Source: Streptococcus merionis DSM 19192
Lineage (GTDB): Bacteria; Bacillota; Bacilli; Lactobacillales; Streptococcaceae
Direction: 5' to 3'
Length of the DNA: 47,483 bases
NCBI RefSeq assembly: GCF_000380085.1
Contig: NZ_KB904546.1
Coordinates: 1 to 47,483, forward strand
This document shows positions 1 to 8,636 of the stretch, one piece after another. Position numbers and translations under genes: made by a program. The notes beneath the pieces were generated by a model, which had not been told where the DNA came from, did no database searches, and saw only the letters and a program-made list of their open reading frames with translations. Numbering within the stretch: position 1 is the first letter of the stretch; each line of letters starts with the position of its first letter.

Positions 1-29
1 AGTATATCACCTACTTTTTTTCTTGTCAA
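1..29 (-). promoter_or_regulatory. Strong sigma-A promoter firing off the left edge
   Basis: On the minus strand there is TTGACA (24-29), a 17-base spacer and TATACT (1-6), with TG one base before the -10 (extended -10). This is close to the full vegetative consensus. Transcription would leave the window to the left, so the gene it serves is not visible. Confidence 0.7.
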
Positions 30-263
30 CACTTTTTGCTTATCTTTTTTTATTTTTTTTTACTTTGTTACTTCTCCTGTTTTCTTCCGCCTTACTTAGA
101 CCTGTTTCATGCCCTATTATCCCCTCCTCTTTCTTGGTCGTTCTTTGAGCTTGTTAAAGGACAGACCGCTTTCCGTTCTGTCCTTATTACTATCTCTATT
201 GGGATGGGGGTTCTTTTTCTAATCTTCACAAGCTTCCTTGAAGAGCTTGATTGAGTAAAGTAG
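30..263. other. Non-coding gap between left-edge promoter and GH1 gene
   Basis: No credible gene is seen. A very T-rich plus strand gives a 72-codon open frame that has no ribosome-binding site and a low-complexity product. A 9-bp stem (157-165 with 177-185, arms AAGGACAGA and TCTGTCCTT) lies about 80 bases past the GH1 stop and may end the carbohydrate operon on the minus strand. Its trailing T-tract is weak. Confidence 0.4.
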
Positions 264-1655
264 CTAAGTCAACCCATTTTGTTCAGCAACAGCCCTAAAC
301 CACTCACCTGATTTTTTAATAGTCTTCATCTGCGTGTGGATATTATTCGAAATAAAGCCATAGCGATTGCGATAAGCATTGGTCCATGACCAGCAATCAA
401 TAGGCGTCCAAAGATGATAACCAAAGCAATTAGAACCTTCTTCGATCCCTTTATGAAGGTATTCCAAATGCTCACGGATAAAGTCGATTCGGTAGTCATC
501 TTGAATTTGGCCCACTTCATCTTGGAATCGTTCTTCACGAGAAACCCCCATACCATTTTCAGAGACAAACCATGGGATATTCTTGTAATTATCACGGATG
601 TTGATAGCAATGTCGTACATGGCTTCTGGATAAATCTCCCACCCTTTATCGATATTCATACGACGTCCTGGCATATCATAATGGTCATAATAGCGAGTTG
701 GCAACCACTCACCAACTGAGTTTGGCGCAATATCTGGTGCTTTCACACGATTAGGATGATAGAAATTAACACCGAGAAAATCAACAAGATTATTCTTAAA
801 AACTTCTGCATCTTCAGGAGCAATTTCCCAGATGACCTTATCTCGTATCAAAACATTTTCCAATTCTGCAGGGAAATGACCGTAAATGGCTGGTTCCAAG
901 AACATCTTATTGTTCCATAGCTCAGCAAATCGAGCCGCTTCTTGGTCATCTGGCGCCTCTGAAGCCGAATAGGTTGGGGTGAGGTTTAAAACTGTACCAA
1001 TGCGCCCTCCCTCCTTGTCCAATCCTAGTTCACGATACTTGGCAATAGCCTTAGCAGAAGCAAGGTTTAGATGATAGGCTACCTGCACAGCCTTTTTCCC
1101 GTCTACTAATTTTGGATAGTGGAATTGATAAAGATACTGACCATCCACTACCACCATCGGTTCATTATGGGTTGTCCATTCTTTGACCCGATCTCCAAAA
1201 TGTTTGAAGGCCTGCTCAGCAAAACCAACATATAAATCAACAACATGACGCGATTCCCAACCACCGTACTTATGATAAAGCTCAACCGGCAAATCAAAGT
1301 GATGTAAATTCATAATCGGGCGAATACCATTTTCAATAAAGCAGTCAATGACTTGATTGTAGAAATCAACTGCAGCTTGATTAACTGTGTTGGTCTCCAA
1401 ATCATCAATTAAGCGTGTCCATTGAATAGAAGTCCGCACACTGTTTAGACCAATCTCTTTCATGAGGGTGATATCTTCTCGAAAACTATTATAAAAATTT
1501 GACGCCGTATCAGGACCTACCTGATTATAGAAAGCTTCTGGTTCTACTTCATACCAGTAGTCAAACATATTGGCATGTTTTTTAGCAAAACGCCCCTCAC
1601 TTTGAGGCCCCGATGTGGCTGCTCCCCACCAAAAATCAGCTGGAAATTGCTTCAT
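264..1655 (-). CDS. GH1 glycosidase (beta-glucosidase / 6-phospho-beta-glycosidase type)
   Basis: This is a cytoplasmic retaining beta-glycosidase of family GH1, 463 residues, normal for the family. The N-terminal signature FWWGAATSG is at about residues 8-16. The acid/base Glu165 is in THNEP and the nucleophile Glu366 is in SENGMG. No signal peptide is seen. AAGGAG precedes two ATGs, and the second (1655) has the better spacing. The start overlaps the end of the esterase gene by 20 bases, so the two are probably co-translated. Near the C-terminus, W-S-W-T-N-A-Y-R-N-R-Y-G (from 422) resembles the phosphate-binding segment of 6-phospho-beta-galactosidases (S428/K435/Y437 in LacG numbering, from memory). 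Ser423 and Tyr432 are kept, but the Lys position is Asn430. The sugar enters by an ABC transporter rather than a PTS, so an unphosphorylated substrate is likelier. Exact specificity is open. Confidence 0.9.
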   Translation of the reverse strand: MKQFPADFWWGAATSGPQSEGRFAKKHANMFDYWYEVEPEAFYNQVGPDTASNFYNSFREDITLMKEIGLNSVRTSIQWTRLIDDLETNTVNQAAVDFYNQVIDCFIENGIRPIMNLHHFDLPVELYHKYGGWESRHVVDLYVGFAEQAFKHFGDRVKEWTTHNEPMVVVDGQYLYQFHYPKLVDGKKAVQVAYHLNLASAKAIAKYRELGLDKEGGRIGTVLNLTPTYSASEAPDDQEAARFAELWNNKMFLEPAIYGHFPAELENVLIRDKVIWEIAPEDAEVFKNNLVDFLGVNFYHPNRVKAPDIAPNSVGEWLPTRYYDHYDMPGRRMNIDKGWEIYPEAMYDIAINIRDNYKNIPWFVSENGMGVSREERFQDEVGQIQDDYRIDFIREHLEYLHKGIEEGSNCFGYHLWTPIDCWSWTNAYRNRYGFISNNIHTQMKTIKKSGEWFRAVAEQNGLT

Positions 1656-2619
1656 CATCTTCTCCTTCTGCACTCAATTTCTGGTGCATCATATCGTTAA
1701 ATTTCGGTAAATACTCATGTCCAAATTCTGGATAAAAGAGTAGTTCCTTTTCTGTTTGTAATTGGTTATAAACTGCGAATTGGGTCTTGGGATGACAGAT
1801 ACGATCTTCTAAAGCCATACCCCAAAAGACCTTCGCTTTAATCTGTGGAACCAAGTATTGAATGTCAATATAGTCCAAAGTCTTAAATATAGTCTCTTCC
1901 ATTTCATGCAAGGGATCTCGAAAACGGAAATAATAGGGAAGCTCCTCGTAGGCTGATTGTTCAGCTTGTAGGCCGTAAGCTTCTCTAAATTCACTAAGAA
2001 ATGGATACTGGACAAAGCAAACTCTGACCTGTGAACAAAGGCTAGCGCAGACCAAAGCTAATGCTCCTCCTTGCGATACACCATAACTGTAAAAGCGCTG
2101 GCTATTTACCTCAGTCATAGATGCTACAATGCGTGTTAGCTGATAAATCGCCTGGTAAACCTGCTTATAAAATAGATCTTCTGGCCCATCTTCAACTCCT
2201 CTGATCAAATGTCCTTTTAAAGTTCCTCCTGAAGTCTGACTGTAATCTTGAGAGGCTCCTCCCTGACCAGGAACATCCATAGCAACCACTATATACCCCA
2301 ATGCAACAAAGGCCAGCTTATCCGACCAATCCCCAACATTGGTATGGTAGCCATGGAATTGAAAAAGCACTGGACATTTATCGATAATCACCTTGGGTTT
2401 CAACAACTGGCACACAATAGTAGAACCATTAACGGTAGAAAAGATAAGCTCAAAACACTCTGCTATCGGACTAGTAAAAGAAGCTGGTCTCAACTGATAA
2501 TCAAACCCTAGCTGATCGACTTCTTCCAAAGCTCTAGCCCAAAATACATCGAAATCTGCTGGTTTGCATTGACTACCACGGTAGTCTCCCCAAAACGCTA
2601 CGGCATCCTTAACTCTCAT
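1636..2619 (-). CDS. Acetyl xylan esterase / cephalosporin deacetylase-like esterase (CE7 type)
   Basis: This is an alpha/beta-hydrolase of the AXE1/CE7 type, 327 residues, predicted to remove O-acetyl groups from oligosaccharides in the cytoplasm. It has no signal peptide. The nucleophile Ser182 is in YGVSQGG, the acid is Asp272 in GMALEDR, and the base His301 is in FGHEY. The HE pair is typical of CE7, but the family RGQ motif is PGQ here (about 117-119). The start at 2619 is chosen because GAGGTG lies just upstream. An in-frame upstream start at 2673 would run into the SGNH gene and has no ribosome-binding site. The gap to the SGNH stop is one base, and the 3' end overlaps the GH1 gene. 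It is probably translationally coupled in the GntR-led operon. Confidence 0.85.
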   Translation of the reverse strand: MRVKDAVAFWGDYRGSQCKPADFDVFWARALEEVDQLGFDYQLRPASFTSPIAECFELIFSTVNGSTIVCQLLKPKVIIDKCPVLFQFHGYHTNVGDWSDKLAFVALGYIVVAMDVPGQGGASQDYSQTSGGTLKGHLIRGVEDGPEDLFYKQVYQAIYQLTRIVASMTEVNSQRFYSYGVSQGGALALVCASLCSQVRVCFVQYPFLSEFREAYGLQAEQSAYEELPYYFRFRDPLHEMEETIFKTLDYIDIQYLVPQIKAKVFWGMALEDRICHPKTQFAVYNQLQTEKELLFYPEFGHEYLPKFNDMMHQKLSAEGEDDEAISS

Positions 2620-2620
2620 T

Positions 2621-3259
2621 CTACACCTCAACTTGCAATCGCTTGAGAATTTCATTTCCAATAAAAGCTGCACCAGCTAAGGTCGGATGAACACCATCAT
2701 CACCTGTGTAGTATTGAGCTGAATGGAGAATAGCCTGTTCATTGAGAAGACCGTCTAAAGGTATCAACTCCAAATTAAATACCTGAACAAGTCGACGAAT
2801 GATTTGAATTTTAGGATCCAAATCCACTCGCCAAGTTTGTCGATCTAAGGGATAAGGTAGAACAAAAGGTTCCACGACCAAGATACGTTGTAAACCCGCT
2901 GTCTGTAAGCTCGTTAAGAGTTTGCGATATGCTGCTTCAAAGCGGTCTTGCTCAACCTGATTTCCAAACGATTTCTGACCAACATTGTGCCAAACATCAT
3001 TGAGCCCTACCATGAGGATAAGAGCTGTTGGTTTTAAATCAAGGCAGTCTTTAATACGAGCATTTAGGTCATCAACTTTATCCCCACCAATCCCTTGATT
3101 ATAAAATTTAAACTGGGCTTGAGGATAATGTGTAGCTAATTGACTAGCAACATGACTCACATAACCATGCCCCAAGCTCGTTACATCGTCCGTATCTCGT
3201 CCCCACTCCGTAATAGAATCTCCGAAGAATACGATCACATCATCTTTGTATAACTTCAT
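2621..3259 (-). CDS. SGNH/GDSL-family esterase
   Basis: The product is a 212-residue SGNH hydrolase. Block I is FFGDSITEWG with nucleophile Ser15, block II is NQGIGGD (Gly near 58), block III is VGLND (Asn87), and block V is DGVHPT (Asp188, His191). All four catalytic blocks are intact. There is no signal peptide, so it acts inside the cell. The ATG overlaps the TGA of the ROK gene (ATGA), with GGAG 8 bases upstream, which fixes the start and implies coupling. Its position next to a CE7-type esterase and two glycosidases suggests a carbohydrate O-deacetylase rather than a lipase. That substrate is inferred from context. Confidence 0.88.
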   Translation of the reverse strand: MKLYKDDVIVFFGDSITEWGRDTDDVTSLGHGYVSHVASQLATHYPQAQFKFYNQGIGGDKVDDLNARIKDCLDLKPTALILMVGLNDVWHNVGQKSFGNQVEQDRFEAAYRKLLTSLQTAGLQRILVVEPFVLPYPLDRQTWRVDLDPKIQIIRRLVQVFNLELIPLDGLLNEQAILHSAQYYTGDDGVHPTLAGAAFIGNEILKRLQVEV

Positions 3260-4134
3260 ACATTTTCTCCATATTGATTCACAAAGTGAGATACCGCGCC
3301 GAGCAAATTCGCATTGTTTCGATATTGACAAGCCTCCAGACGAAATTGAAGATCCGTTGCACCGGCTTCTAAAATAATCTGCTGCAAGCGACTTCTCACC
3401 TCATCTATCAACGCTTCCCGCACAGAAATGCCTCCACCAATAACAACCAGCTCAGGATTTACAGTCATCAAGACATTATAAATTCCGACAGCAAGATACT
3501 GGTACATTTCTTCAACTGCTTGCTGAGCATGAGCATGTCCTTGATCTGCCAAAGCAAACAAATCTTTGCCTGAAAAGCTCTCCTCCAATCCTTCTGCTAA
3601 GGCGAAACGTTTAGCTACATGAACTGGACTGACCAGATGACTCAAGGTTCTACCATTTTGGAGAATCATGTAACCAAACTCTCCACCAAAGAGATTCTTC
3701 CCCTTGAGTAGGGACTTCTCCTGAGCAATCGCCCCACCAACACCAGAACCAATAATAAAGAAGACGGACAATGAACTATCTTTAGCTACTCCGAAGTGCA
3801 ATTCTGCTAAAGCCGCACAGTTAGCGTCATTCTCAATAGAAACAGGAAGTCCAAATAAATCACTTAATTCCTCCCGAATGGGAAAATGATGAATATAAGA
3901 AATCGCACTTTTACCATAAATGATTCCCTGTTTCGTATCCACAGAGCCAGGACTAGAAAACGCCACTCCCGATAACTGATAGGATGAAAACTGCTCCTGC
4001 AGGCCTTTCAACTCCTCCTTCAGCTCTTCCCAACTTTCTGGGGTTGGAAATGCAGCTTGATAGGATAATTCTCCCTGATGGTAGAGAGCATATTTTACAG
4101 CAGTTCCTCCCATATCACATACTAATAAAGTCAT
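3256..4134 (-). CDS. ROK-family sugar kinase
   Basis: The product is a 292-residue ROK (repressor, ORF, kinase) protein without the N-terminal HTH of ROK repressors, so a sugar kinase is the likely role. It carries the phosphate-binding DMGGT (residues 7-11), FSSPGSVD, ENDANCAALAE (with the putative catalytic Asp) and GSGVGGA. The Cys-rich zinc motif of classical glucokinases and NagC-type proteins is absent, and the GGEFG region runs on without it. It would phosphorylate a monosaccharide released by the neighbouring glycosidases. Which hexose cannot be told. AGGAGG lies 5 bases before the ATG and overlaps the end of the gntR gene 8 bases upstream. Confidence 0.88.
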   Translation of the reverse strand: MTLLVCDMGGTAVKYALYHQGELSYQAAFPTPESWEELKEELKGLQEQFSSYQLSGVAFSSPGSVDTKQGIIYGKSAISYIHHFPIREELSDLFGLPVSIENDANCAALAELHFGVAKDSSLSVFFIIGSGVGGAIAQEKSLLKGKNLFGGEFGYMILQNGRTLSHLVSPVHVAKRFALAEGLEESFSGKDLFALADQGHAHAQQAVEEMYQYLAVGIYNVLMTVNPELVVIGGGISVREALIDEVRSRLQQIILEAGATDLQFRLEACQYRNNANLLGAVSHFVNQYGENV

Positions 4135-4142
4135 ACTGCCTC

Positions 4143-4856
4143 CTAATCTTGTCGAATCATCATCTCAATACTGAAAGTATCATATCGGTGAGTACTGATC
4201 GAATATTCAAAGGTCATACCACTCGAAAGAAATCCAACTTGCTCTACAACGCCAACCGGATCCCCCTTTTCCATTTCTAAGTGTTCAACTTCTGCATCAG
4301 AAGCCTTACGAACTGTGATATTGCGATGAGCACTTTGAATTTTCATACCTAAGCCATCTTGAATGTATTCATAGATAGACTCTTCTACATTTTTCAAGGC
4401 CAGATCAGGAATCACTGAAATTGGCATAAAAGTATTTTCCATAACGATGGGGTTGCCATCTAAAATACGAACACGTTCAATATCATAAACAAAACTTCCC
4501 AATGCAATGTTAAGCTTATTAGCCACCTTTTCTGTAGCTGATATAATTTCAAAACGTAAAACCTTACTCGTTACCGTACGGGTTGGATAGTAGGCTGATG
4601 TCCCTATCATCTGGCTACCGACAATCATCTTTTCCATATCTTCAACGGATAGATCCTTGACGAAAGTCCCAGCGCCACGCCGCTTGATAATCAAGCCTTC
4701 TGCCACAAGGATATCCAAAGCTTTTTTGACGGTCATCTTGCTGACTTCATATGCCTCGCATAAATCCTTTTCGAAAGGTAGCTGATCATTGGCCTTGTAG
4801 GTCCTATCCAAAATCTTTTTTCTAACATCATTTGCAATCACATTGTATTTTTGCAT
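4143..4856 (-). CDS. GntR/HutC-family transcriptional regulator
   Basis: This is a 237-residue regulator with an N-terminal GntR winged helix-turn-helix (about 1-70: LPFEKDLCEAYEVSKMTVKK, then the wing RRGAGTFV) and a C-terminal UTRA effector domain (about 90-235). HutC-type regulators bind a sugar or sugar phosphate and usually repress adjacent transport and catabolic genes. It is the first gene of the unit gntR-ROK-SGNH-CE7-GH1, which makes it the probable local regulator and possibly autoregulated. AGGAGG precedes the ATG by about 6 bases. The effector is unknown. Confidence 0.9.
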   Translation of the reverse strand: MQKYNVIANDVRKKILDRTYKANDQLPFEKDLCEAYEVSKMTVKKALDILVAEGLIIKRRGAGTFVKDLSVEDMEKMIVGSQMIGTSAYYPTRTVTSKVLRFEIISATEKVANKLNIALGSFVYDIERVRILDGNPIVMENTFMPISVIPDLALKNVEESIYEYIQDGLGMKIQSAHRNITVRKASDAEVEHLEMEKGDPVGVVEQVGFLSSGMTFEYSISTHRYDTFSIEMMIRQD

Positions 4857-4885
4857 GACGCCTCCTTTTTATGTTATGCTAATTG

Positions 4886-4903
4886 ACAAGTCGAACTAGT
4901 TGT
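4886..4903. promoter_or_regulatory. Candidate GntR operator (imperfect palindrome)
   Basis: In the leader of the gntR gene, ACAAGTCGAACTAGTTGT is an imperfect 18-bp palindrome around an AACTAGTT core. A partly matching 9-mer in inverted orientation (CGACTTGAC, 4964-4972) lies on the other side of the presumed -10. The arrangement fits a HutC-type autoregulatory operator, but there is no direct evidence of binding. Confidence 0.35.
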
Positions 4904-4954
4904 GTAGGTTTTCGCTTGATTCGCAAGGTACAACTCTGCAAAGCATTTTATTCT

Positions 4955-4960
4955 ATTATA
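4955..4960 (-). promoter_or_regulatory. Promoter -10 for the gntR-led operon
   Basis: A perfect TATAAT on the minus strand lies about 100 bases before the gntR start. No good -35 is found at 16-18 bases (AAGTAT at 17), so the promoter may be weak or activator-dependent. The inverted 9-mers described for the operator flank it. Confidence 0.4.
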
Positions 4961-4981
4961 TACCGACTTGACAGCAAATAC

Positions 4982-5004
4982 TTATCTAAACTCGTTTTAG
5001 ATAA
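4982..5004 (-). terminator. Hairpin spanning the alpha-galactosidase stop codon
   Basis: TTATCTAAA (4982-4990) pairs with TTTAGATAA (4996-5004) around a 5-base loop and includes the stop codon. There is no clear T-tract afterwards, so it is at best a weak terminator or an RNA-stabilising hairpin between the two sugar units. Confidence 0.3.
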
Positions 5005-7211
5005 ACTAATCTAGATGAGAAATCACCCAGCATTTCTCTCGACCAATATTCCGGTTCATGACCGAGATAATTTTGGCTCAGCAACAGGCCAATACTTTCC
5101 AAATCACGACCATACCGCTGACTTTCAGTATTAGCTTCAATTACTTGATAACAATCATCTTCTTTTAAACCACGTAATCTTAAACGTTGATAAGTTGGAT
5201 TTGGCTGAGCTAAAATCTGATAATAGCCAACCAGCGCTTCTGATTGATCTGGACTAACCACCATCCAAGCGATTCGATTGGTGTCACCGGTTGCCAAGCG
5301 GTAAAAATCCCCCTGCATGATCAACTCTTGATAAGCTTTATACTCCTTAATTTGTTGACGTATCTGCTCTTTTTCCTCTTGGGTCAATGCCAACGGGTTT
5401 AATTCATATCCAAACACCCCAAAGAAAGCTACGTTCTTTCGCATATCAAGTGATGTTGTACGGGCAACTTGATGATTGGGTACCGCAGAGACATGACTGC
5501 CCATACTAGAAAGTGGATAGACCATGGACGTTCCGGCCTGAATAACCAACCTCTCCACTGCATCTGTATCATCACTGGTCCAAATTTGTGGACTATAATA
5601 AAGCATACCAGCATCAAACCGCGCTCCTCCACCCGCACAAGATTCGATTAAAATATGCGGATAGGCGTTAGCCAAGCGGTCATATAGAGCATAAACTCCC
5701 AAAATATACCGATGTGCTACTTCTCCCTGCTGGACTGGCGACAGTTCAGAAGAGTAGGCTTCTGAGATATAGCGATTCATATCCAACTTTAGATAATCAA
5801 TTGGCACTTCCTTCAAGATCTTATCCATCTGGTCATAAATGACATCCACAATTTTCGGATTGCCAAAATCTAGAACATATTGATTGCGCCCCTGCGAGAT
5901 ATTCTTCTTAGGATGCCCAATTATCCAATCAGGATGAGCTTGGTAGAGCGGTGTATCATCTGATACCATTTCTGGTTCAAACCAGAGACCAAATTGGAGG
6001 CCCATTGCTTTAATATCCCTAACTAGATTGGCTAATCCCCTCGGCAATTTTTCGCAGTTTTCTGTCCAATTTCCCAGAGAACCCTTATCGCTATTTCTAC
6101 TACCAAACCAGCCATCATCAAGGACAAATAGTTCTACTCCCAATTCCTTAGAAGCACCTGCAATGTCTAAAATCTTTTTCTCATCAAAATCAAAATAGGC
6201 GGCTTCCCAACTGTTTAACAAAACTGGACGCGGCACATCTTTCCATGAGCTGCGAATAAGATGCCTACGAAATAGGCTGTGAAATGCCTGAGTCATACCA
6301 CTAAATCCATGTAAACTAAAAACCGCGACAGCTTCTGGACTGACAAAAGTTTCGCCCGATCTTAGTTGCCATTGAAACTGGAAAGGATTGATGCCCAATT
6401 GGATCCGTAAATAGTCATAATTATCTAACTCAATCTGAGCCTGAAAATTACCACTGTAAATTAAACTGAAACCATACACCTTCCCCTGGCTTTCTGTCGT
6501 TTGTGGTTGACAAATAGCCAAAAATGGATTGTGAACATGACTGCTCGCTCCCCGTGTGGAAGAAACTTGCTGTACTCCACGATGAATCTTCTCACGCGAC
6601 AGGTGATTTTCACGCGCCCATGCGCCATCTAAGTGTAGCCAATCATACTGTTCATTTGGAAGATCAATATTCAAACTTGCTAGATGTTTTAAAAGATAGT
6701 CTTGTTGCCCCTTATTTTGGAGGAAAGTCTGTCGTGTAATAACTGGTAACTCTTTATAAATGGCATAGCGAAGAGTTAGGTGTAGGTCTGAGTAATCATC
6801 TTTAAGAAAAACTTCCAAAACTTGAACTTGGTCTGCTTCACCGAAGGTAGCAGGCAGAGGCTTCACCGCCTCTTTCCCCTTGAAAATCTTATATCCCTGA
6901 TAACGAAAATGACTAATGGAATCCCCATCTGGATAGGTTACTTCAAGGGCTGGATAACGAAAATCAGTCGTCCCATACACAGGCATTTCCTGCTTGATAT
7001 GTTCTAAAGAAGTCAATAATTTTTCTGGTACCAGATTATTTCCTGGACGGATCTCCCTTTCTAAAAGCCAATCAAAATTTTCATAATCCGAAATGGTAGA
7101 GCCATAGTATAAATTCTCCAAAATTCCTGTTTCTTCCATCACCCGAAAAACATAGGAAACTTGAGTATTTTTCAAATGAAACAATAAATCTTGCTCATGA
7201 ACGATTATCAT
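4986..7211 (-). CDS. Alpha-galactosidase, GH36
   Basis: This is a cytoplasmic GH36 alpha-galactosidase of 741 residues, removing terminal alpha-galactosyl units from raffinose-family or galactomannan-type oligosaccharides. The layout is an N-terminal beta-supersandwich (about 1-330), a TIM barrel and a C-terminal beta domain. The nucleophile is Asp477 in LKLDMNR and the acid/base Asp547 is in WTSDDTDA. These match the positions known for bacillary AgaA/AgaB enzymes (478/548, from memory). The substrate-loop CAGGGARFD is present. The start at 7211 follows a purine-rich ribosome-binding site and overlaps the previous gene by 17 bases. An earlier in-frame start at 7307 lies inside that gene and is rejected. 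Confidence 0.93.
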   Translation of the reverse strand: MIIVHEQDLLFHLKNTQVSYVFRVMEETGILENLYYGSTISDYENFDWLLEREIRPGNNLVPEKLLTSLEHIKQEMPVYGTTDFRYPALEVTYPDGDSISHFRYQGYKIFKGKEAVKPLPATFGEADQVQVLEVFLKDDYSDLHLTLRYAIYKELPVITRQTFLQNKGQQDYLLKHLASLNIDLPNEQYDWLHLDGAWARENHLSREKIHRGVQQVSSTRGASSHVHNPFLAICQPQTTESQGKVYGFSLIYSGNFQAQIELDNYDYLRIQLGINPFQFQWQLRSGETFVSPEAVAVFSLHGFSGMTQAFHSLFRRHLIRSSWKDVPRPVLLNSWEAAYFDFDEKKILDIAGASKELGVELFVLDDGWFGSRNSDKGSLGNWTENCEKLPRGLANLVRDIKAMGLQFGLWFEPEMVSDDTPLYQAHPDWIIGHPKKNISQGRNQYVLDFGNPKIVDVIYDQMDKILKEVPIDYLKLDMNRYISEAYSSELSPVQQGEVAHRYILGVYALYDRLANAYPHILIESCAGGGARFDAGMLYYSPQIWTSDDTDAVERLVIQAGTSMVYPLSSMGSHVSAVPNHQVARTTSLDMRKNVAFFGVFGYELNPLALTQEEKEQIRQQIKEYKAYQELIMQGDFYRLATGDTNRIAWMVVSPDQSEALVGYYQILAQPNPTYQRLRLRGLKEDDCYQVIEANTESQRYGRDLESIGLLLSQNYLGHEPEYWSREMLGDFSSRLVYLKRV

Positions 7212-7788
7212 CCCTTTCTCCCTTTCTAAGCTGATCCAATTTGGTAAAAACGAAACAATGAATCCCTGGCAAGAAAAACCAAACCAAAAGATGTTGGGTG
7301 AGAGCAATAAAAAGCAGAAACACTAAGAGTGTCAATAAAACAGCTACATCATTGAGTCTACAAACGAGTAAACGTACACTAGCTTCCAGACTTTCCTTGA
7401 AACTACTACTAGCAACCTTTTGGAAAAATGGCAACCAAATTAGCATGACAAGCCAGAACAAACTACCCACTAAAAATCCTAGCAAGAGCTGGTATGAATA
7501 GCTATGTAGCAAGTAAAACCAACTGACTAGGGCTAATAAAAAGGAGAAAGTCATCATAGAAGAAATGAAAAGTTCCGATAATTTACGAGTTTCTGAATGA
7601 TAATCCACTTCTTTCAAGCTCACATCATAAGGCTGCGAACTCGCATAAAAGGCTAGACAGGTAGCCAAAGCTCCATACCAGCCATAGACGAAACCTCTCT
7701 TGATGAGTCCCCACCAAAAATAAGTAGATGCCTTAGCCAAGACAAATATTCCATTTACAGTGGTAATCAAACGTAATTGCTTCTCCAT
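7195..7788 (-). CDS. YesL-like DUF624 membrane protein
   Basis: The product is a 197-residue integral membrane protein with about five hydrophobic segments (near residues 25-50, 75-95, 100-120, 145-165 and 165-180). It has the YesL/DUF624 character of small proteins almost always encoded beside sugar ABC transporters in Firmicutes. The molecular role of the family is not established. A part in transporter assembly or regulation is only inferred. GGAGGAG precedes the ATG. The gene sits between the permeases and the alpha-galactosidase and overlaps the latter. Confidence 0.75.
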   Translation of the reverse strand: MEKQLRLITTVNGIFVLAKASTYFWWGLIKRGFVYGWYGALATCLAFYASSQPYDVSLKEVDYHSETRKLSELFISSMMTFSFLLALVSWFYLLHSYSYQLLLGFLVGSLFWLVMLIWLPFFQKVASSSFKESLEASVRLLVCRLNDVAVLLTLLVFLLFIALTQHLLVWFFLPGIHCFVFTKLDQLRKGERDDNRS

Positions 7789-7805
7789 CTTTTCTCCTCC
7801 ATAAA

Positions 7806-8633
7806 TTATTTCACCGAACCAGAGACCCCGTTATAGATGTATTTTTGAAGGGATAAGAATACGACCAAGATAGGCAAGATAACAATAACAACGCCTGCTA
7901 GAATGACTGGCCAGTTGGTGCCGTATGGCCCTTTAAAAGCAAAAAGAGCCGTTGAAATAACCTTCAAATTCCGATCCGGCATGTACAAGAACGGACTATA
8001 AAAATCGTTATAAACACCAACTCCACTGATAATCAGCATCGTCACAATTGGAGCTTTCAAATTCGGCAAAATAATACGCCAGAAAATACTGAAATGATTT
8101 GCTCCGTCTAAGTAGGCTGACTCATCAAGTGAAATAGGAATTTCATCCAAATATTGCATAAACACATAAACGGAGATGACATCTGTTCCTAAATTAAGCA
8201 AAATAACAGCCCAAATGGTATTGAATAAACCAAGGGAATTGATAATCTGAAAGGTAGCTACTTGACTAGTAATGCCTGGAATCAACATGGCAATCATGAA
8301 AAGACCAAGAATGACTTTTTTCAATTTAAAATCAAAGCGACTCATCACATAGGCAAACATGGAGGCCAGAGTCAATTTACCAATCATACTCACCACAAAA
8401 ATAATAAGCGTATTCTTGAAACCAAGGAGCATCTGCCCATTGACGAAAGCTGTCTTGTAGTTTGAGAAATCCCAAGTTTTAGGCAAAGCCAATACATTAC
8501 TGCTAAGAAACTCATTGTTTGATTTAAACGAACCGATAAAAACAACTAAAATAGGCAAGAGTGCAACTACGGCTCCTAGAACGAGAATAAGATATTGGAC
8601 AACCTTGCCAATTGTAATGTTCTCTTTTCCCAT
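7806..8633 (-). CDS. Sugar ABC transporter permease (MalG type)
   Basis: This is a 275-residue inner permease of a CUT1 carbohydrate importer with six predicted membrane segments. The EAA loop that contacts the ATPase is at about 165-190 (ESAYLDGANHFSIFWRIILP). It pairs with the permease encoded 3 bases upstream. No ATPase gene is in the locus, so the transporter probably borrows a shared MsmK-like ATPase, as known for streptococcal CUT1 systems. AAGGAAA precedes the ATG. Confidence 0.92.
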   Translation of the reverse strand: MGKENITIGKVVQYLILVLGAVVALLPILVVFIGSFKSNNEFLSSNVLALPKTWDFSNYKTAFVNGQMLLGFKNTLIIFVVSMIGKLTLASMFAYVMSRFDFKLKKVILGLFMIAMLIPGITSQVATFQIINSLGLFNTIWAVILLNLGTDVISVYVFMQYLDEIPISLDESAYLDGANHFSIFWRIILPNLKAPIVTMLIISGVGVYNDFYSPFLYMPDRNLKVISTALFAFKGPYGTNWPVILAGVVIVILPILVVFLSLQKYIYNGVSGSVK

Positions 8634-8636
8634 CGT

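Noticed and set aside
36..254. 72-codon plus-strand open frame
   Set aside because: Low-complexity T-rich sequence, no ribosome-binding site, no promoter, product not protein-like.
4908..4925. Second cre site in the gntR leader
   Set aside because: The best window (AATCAAGCGAAAACCT) misses both the TG and the CA of the consensus.
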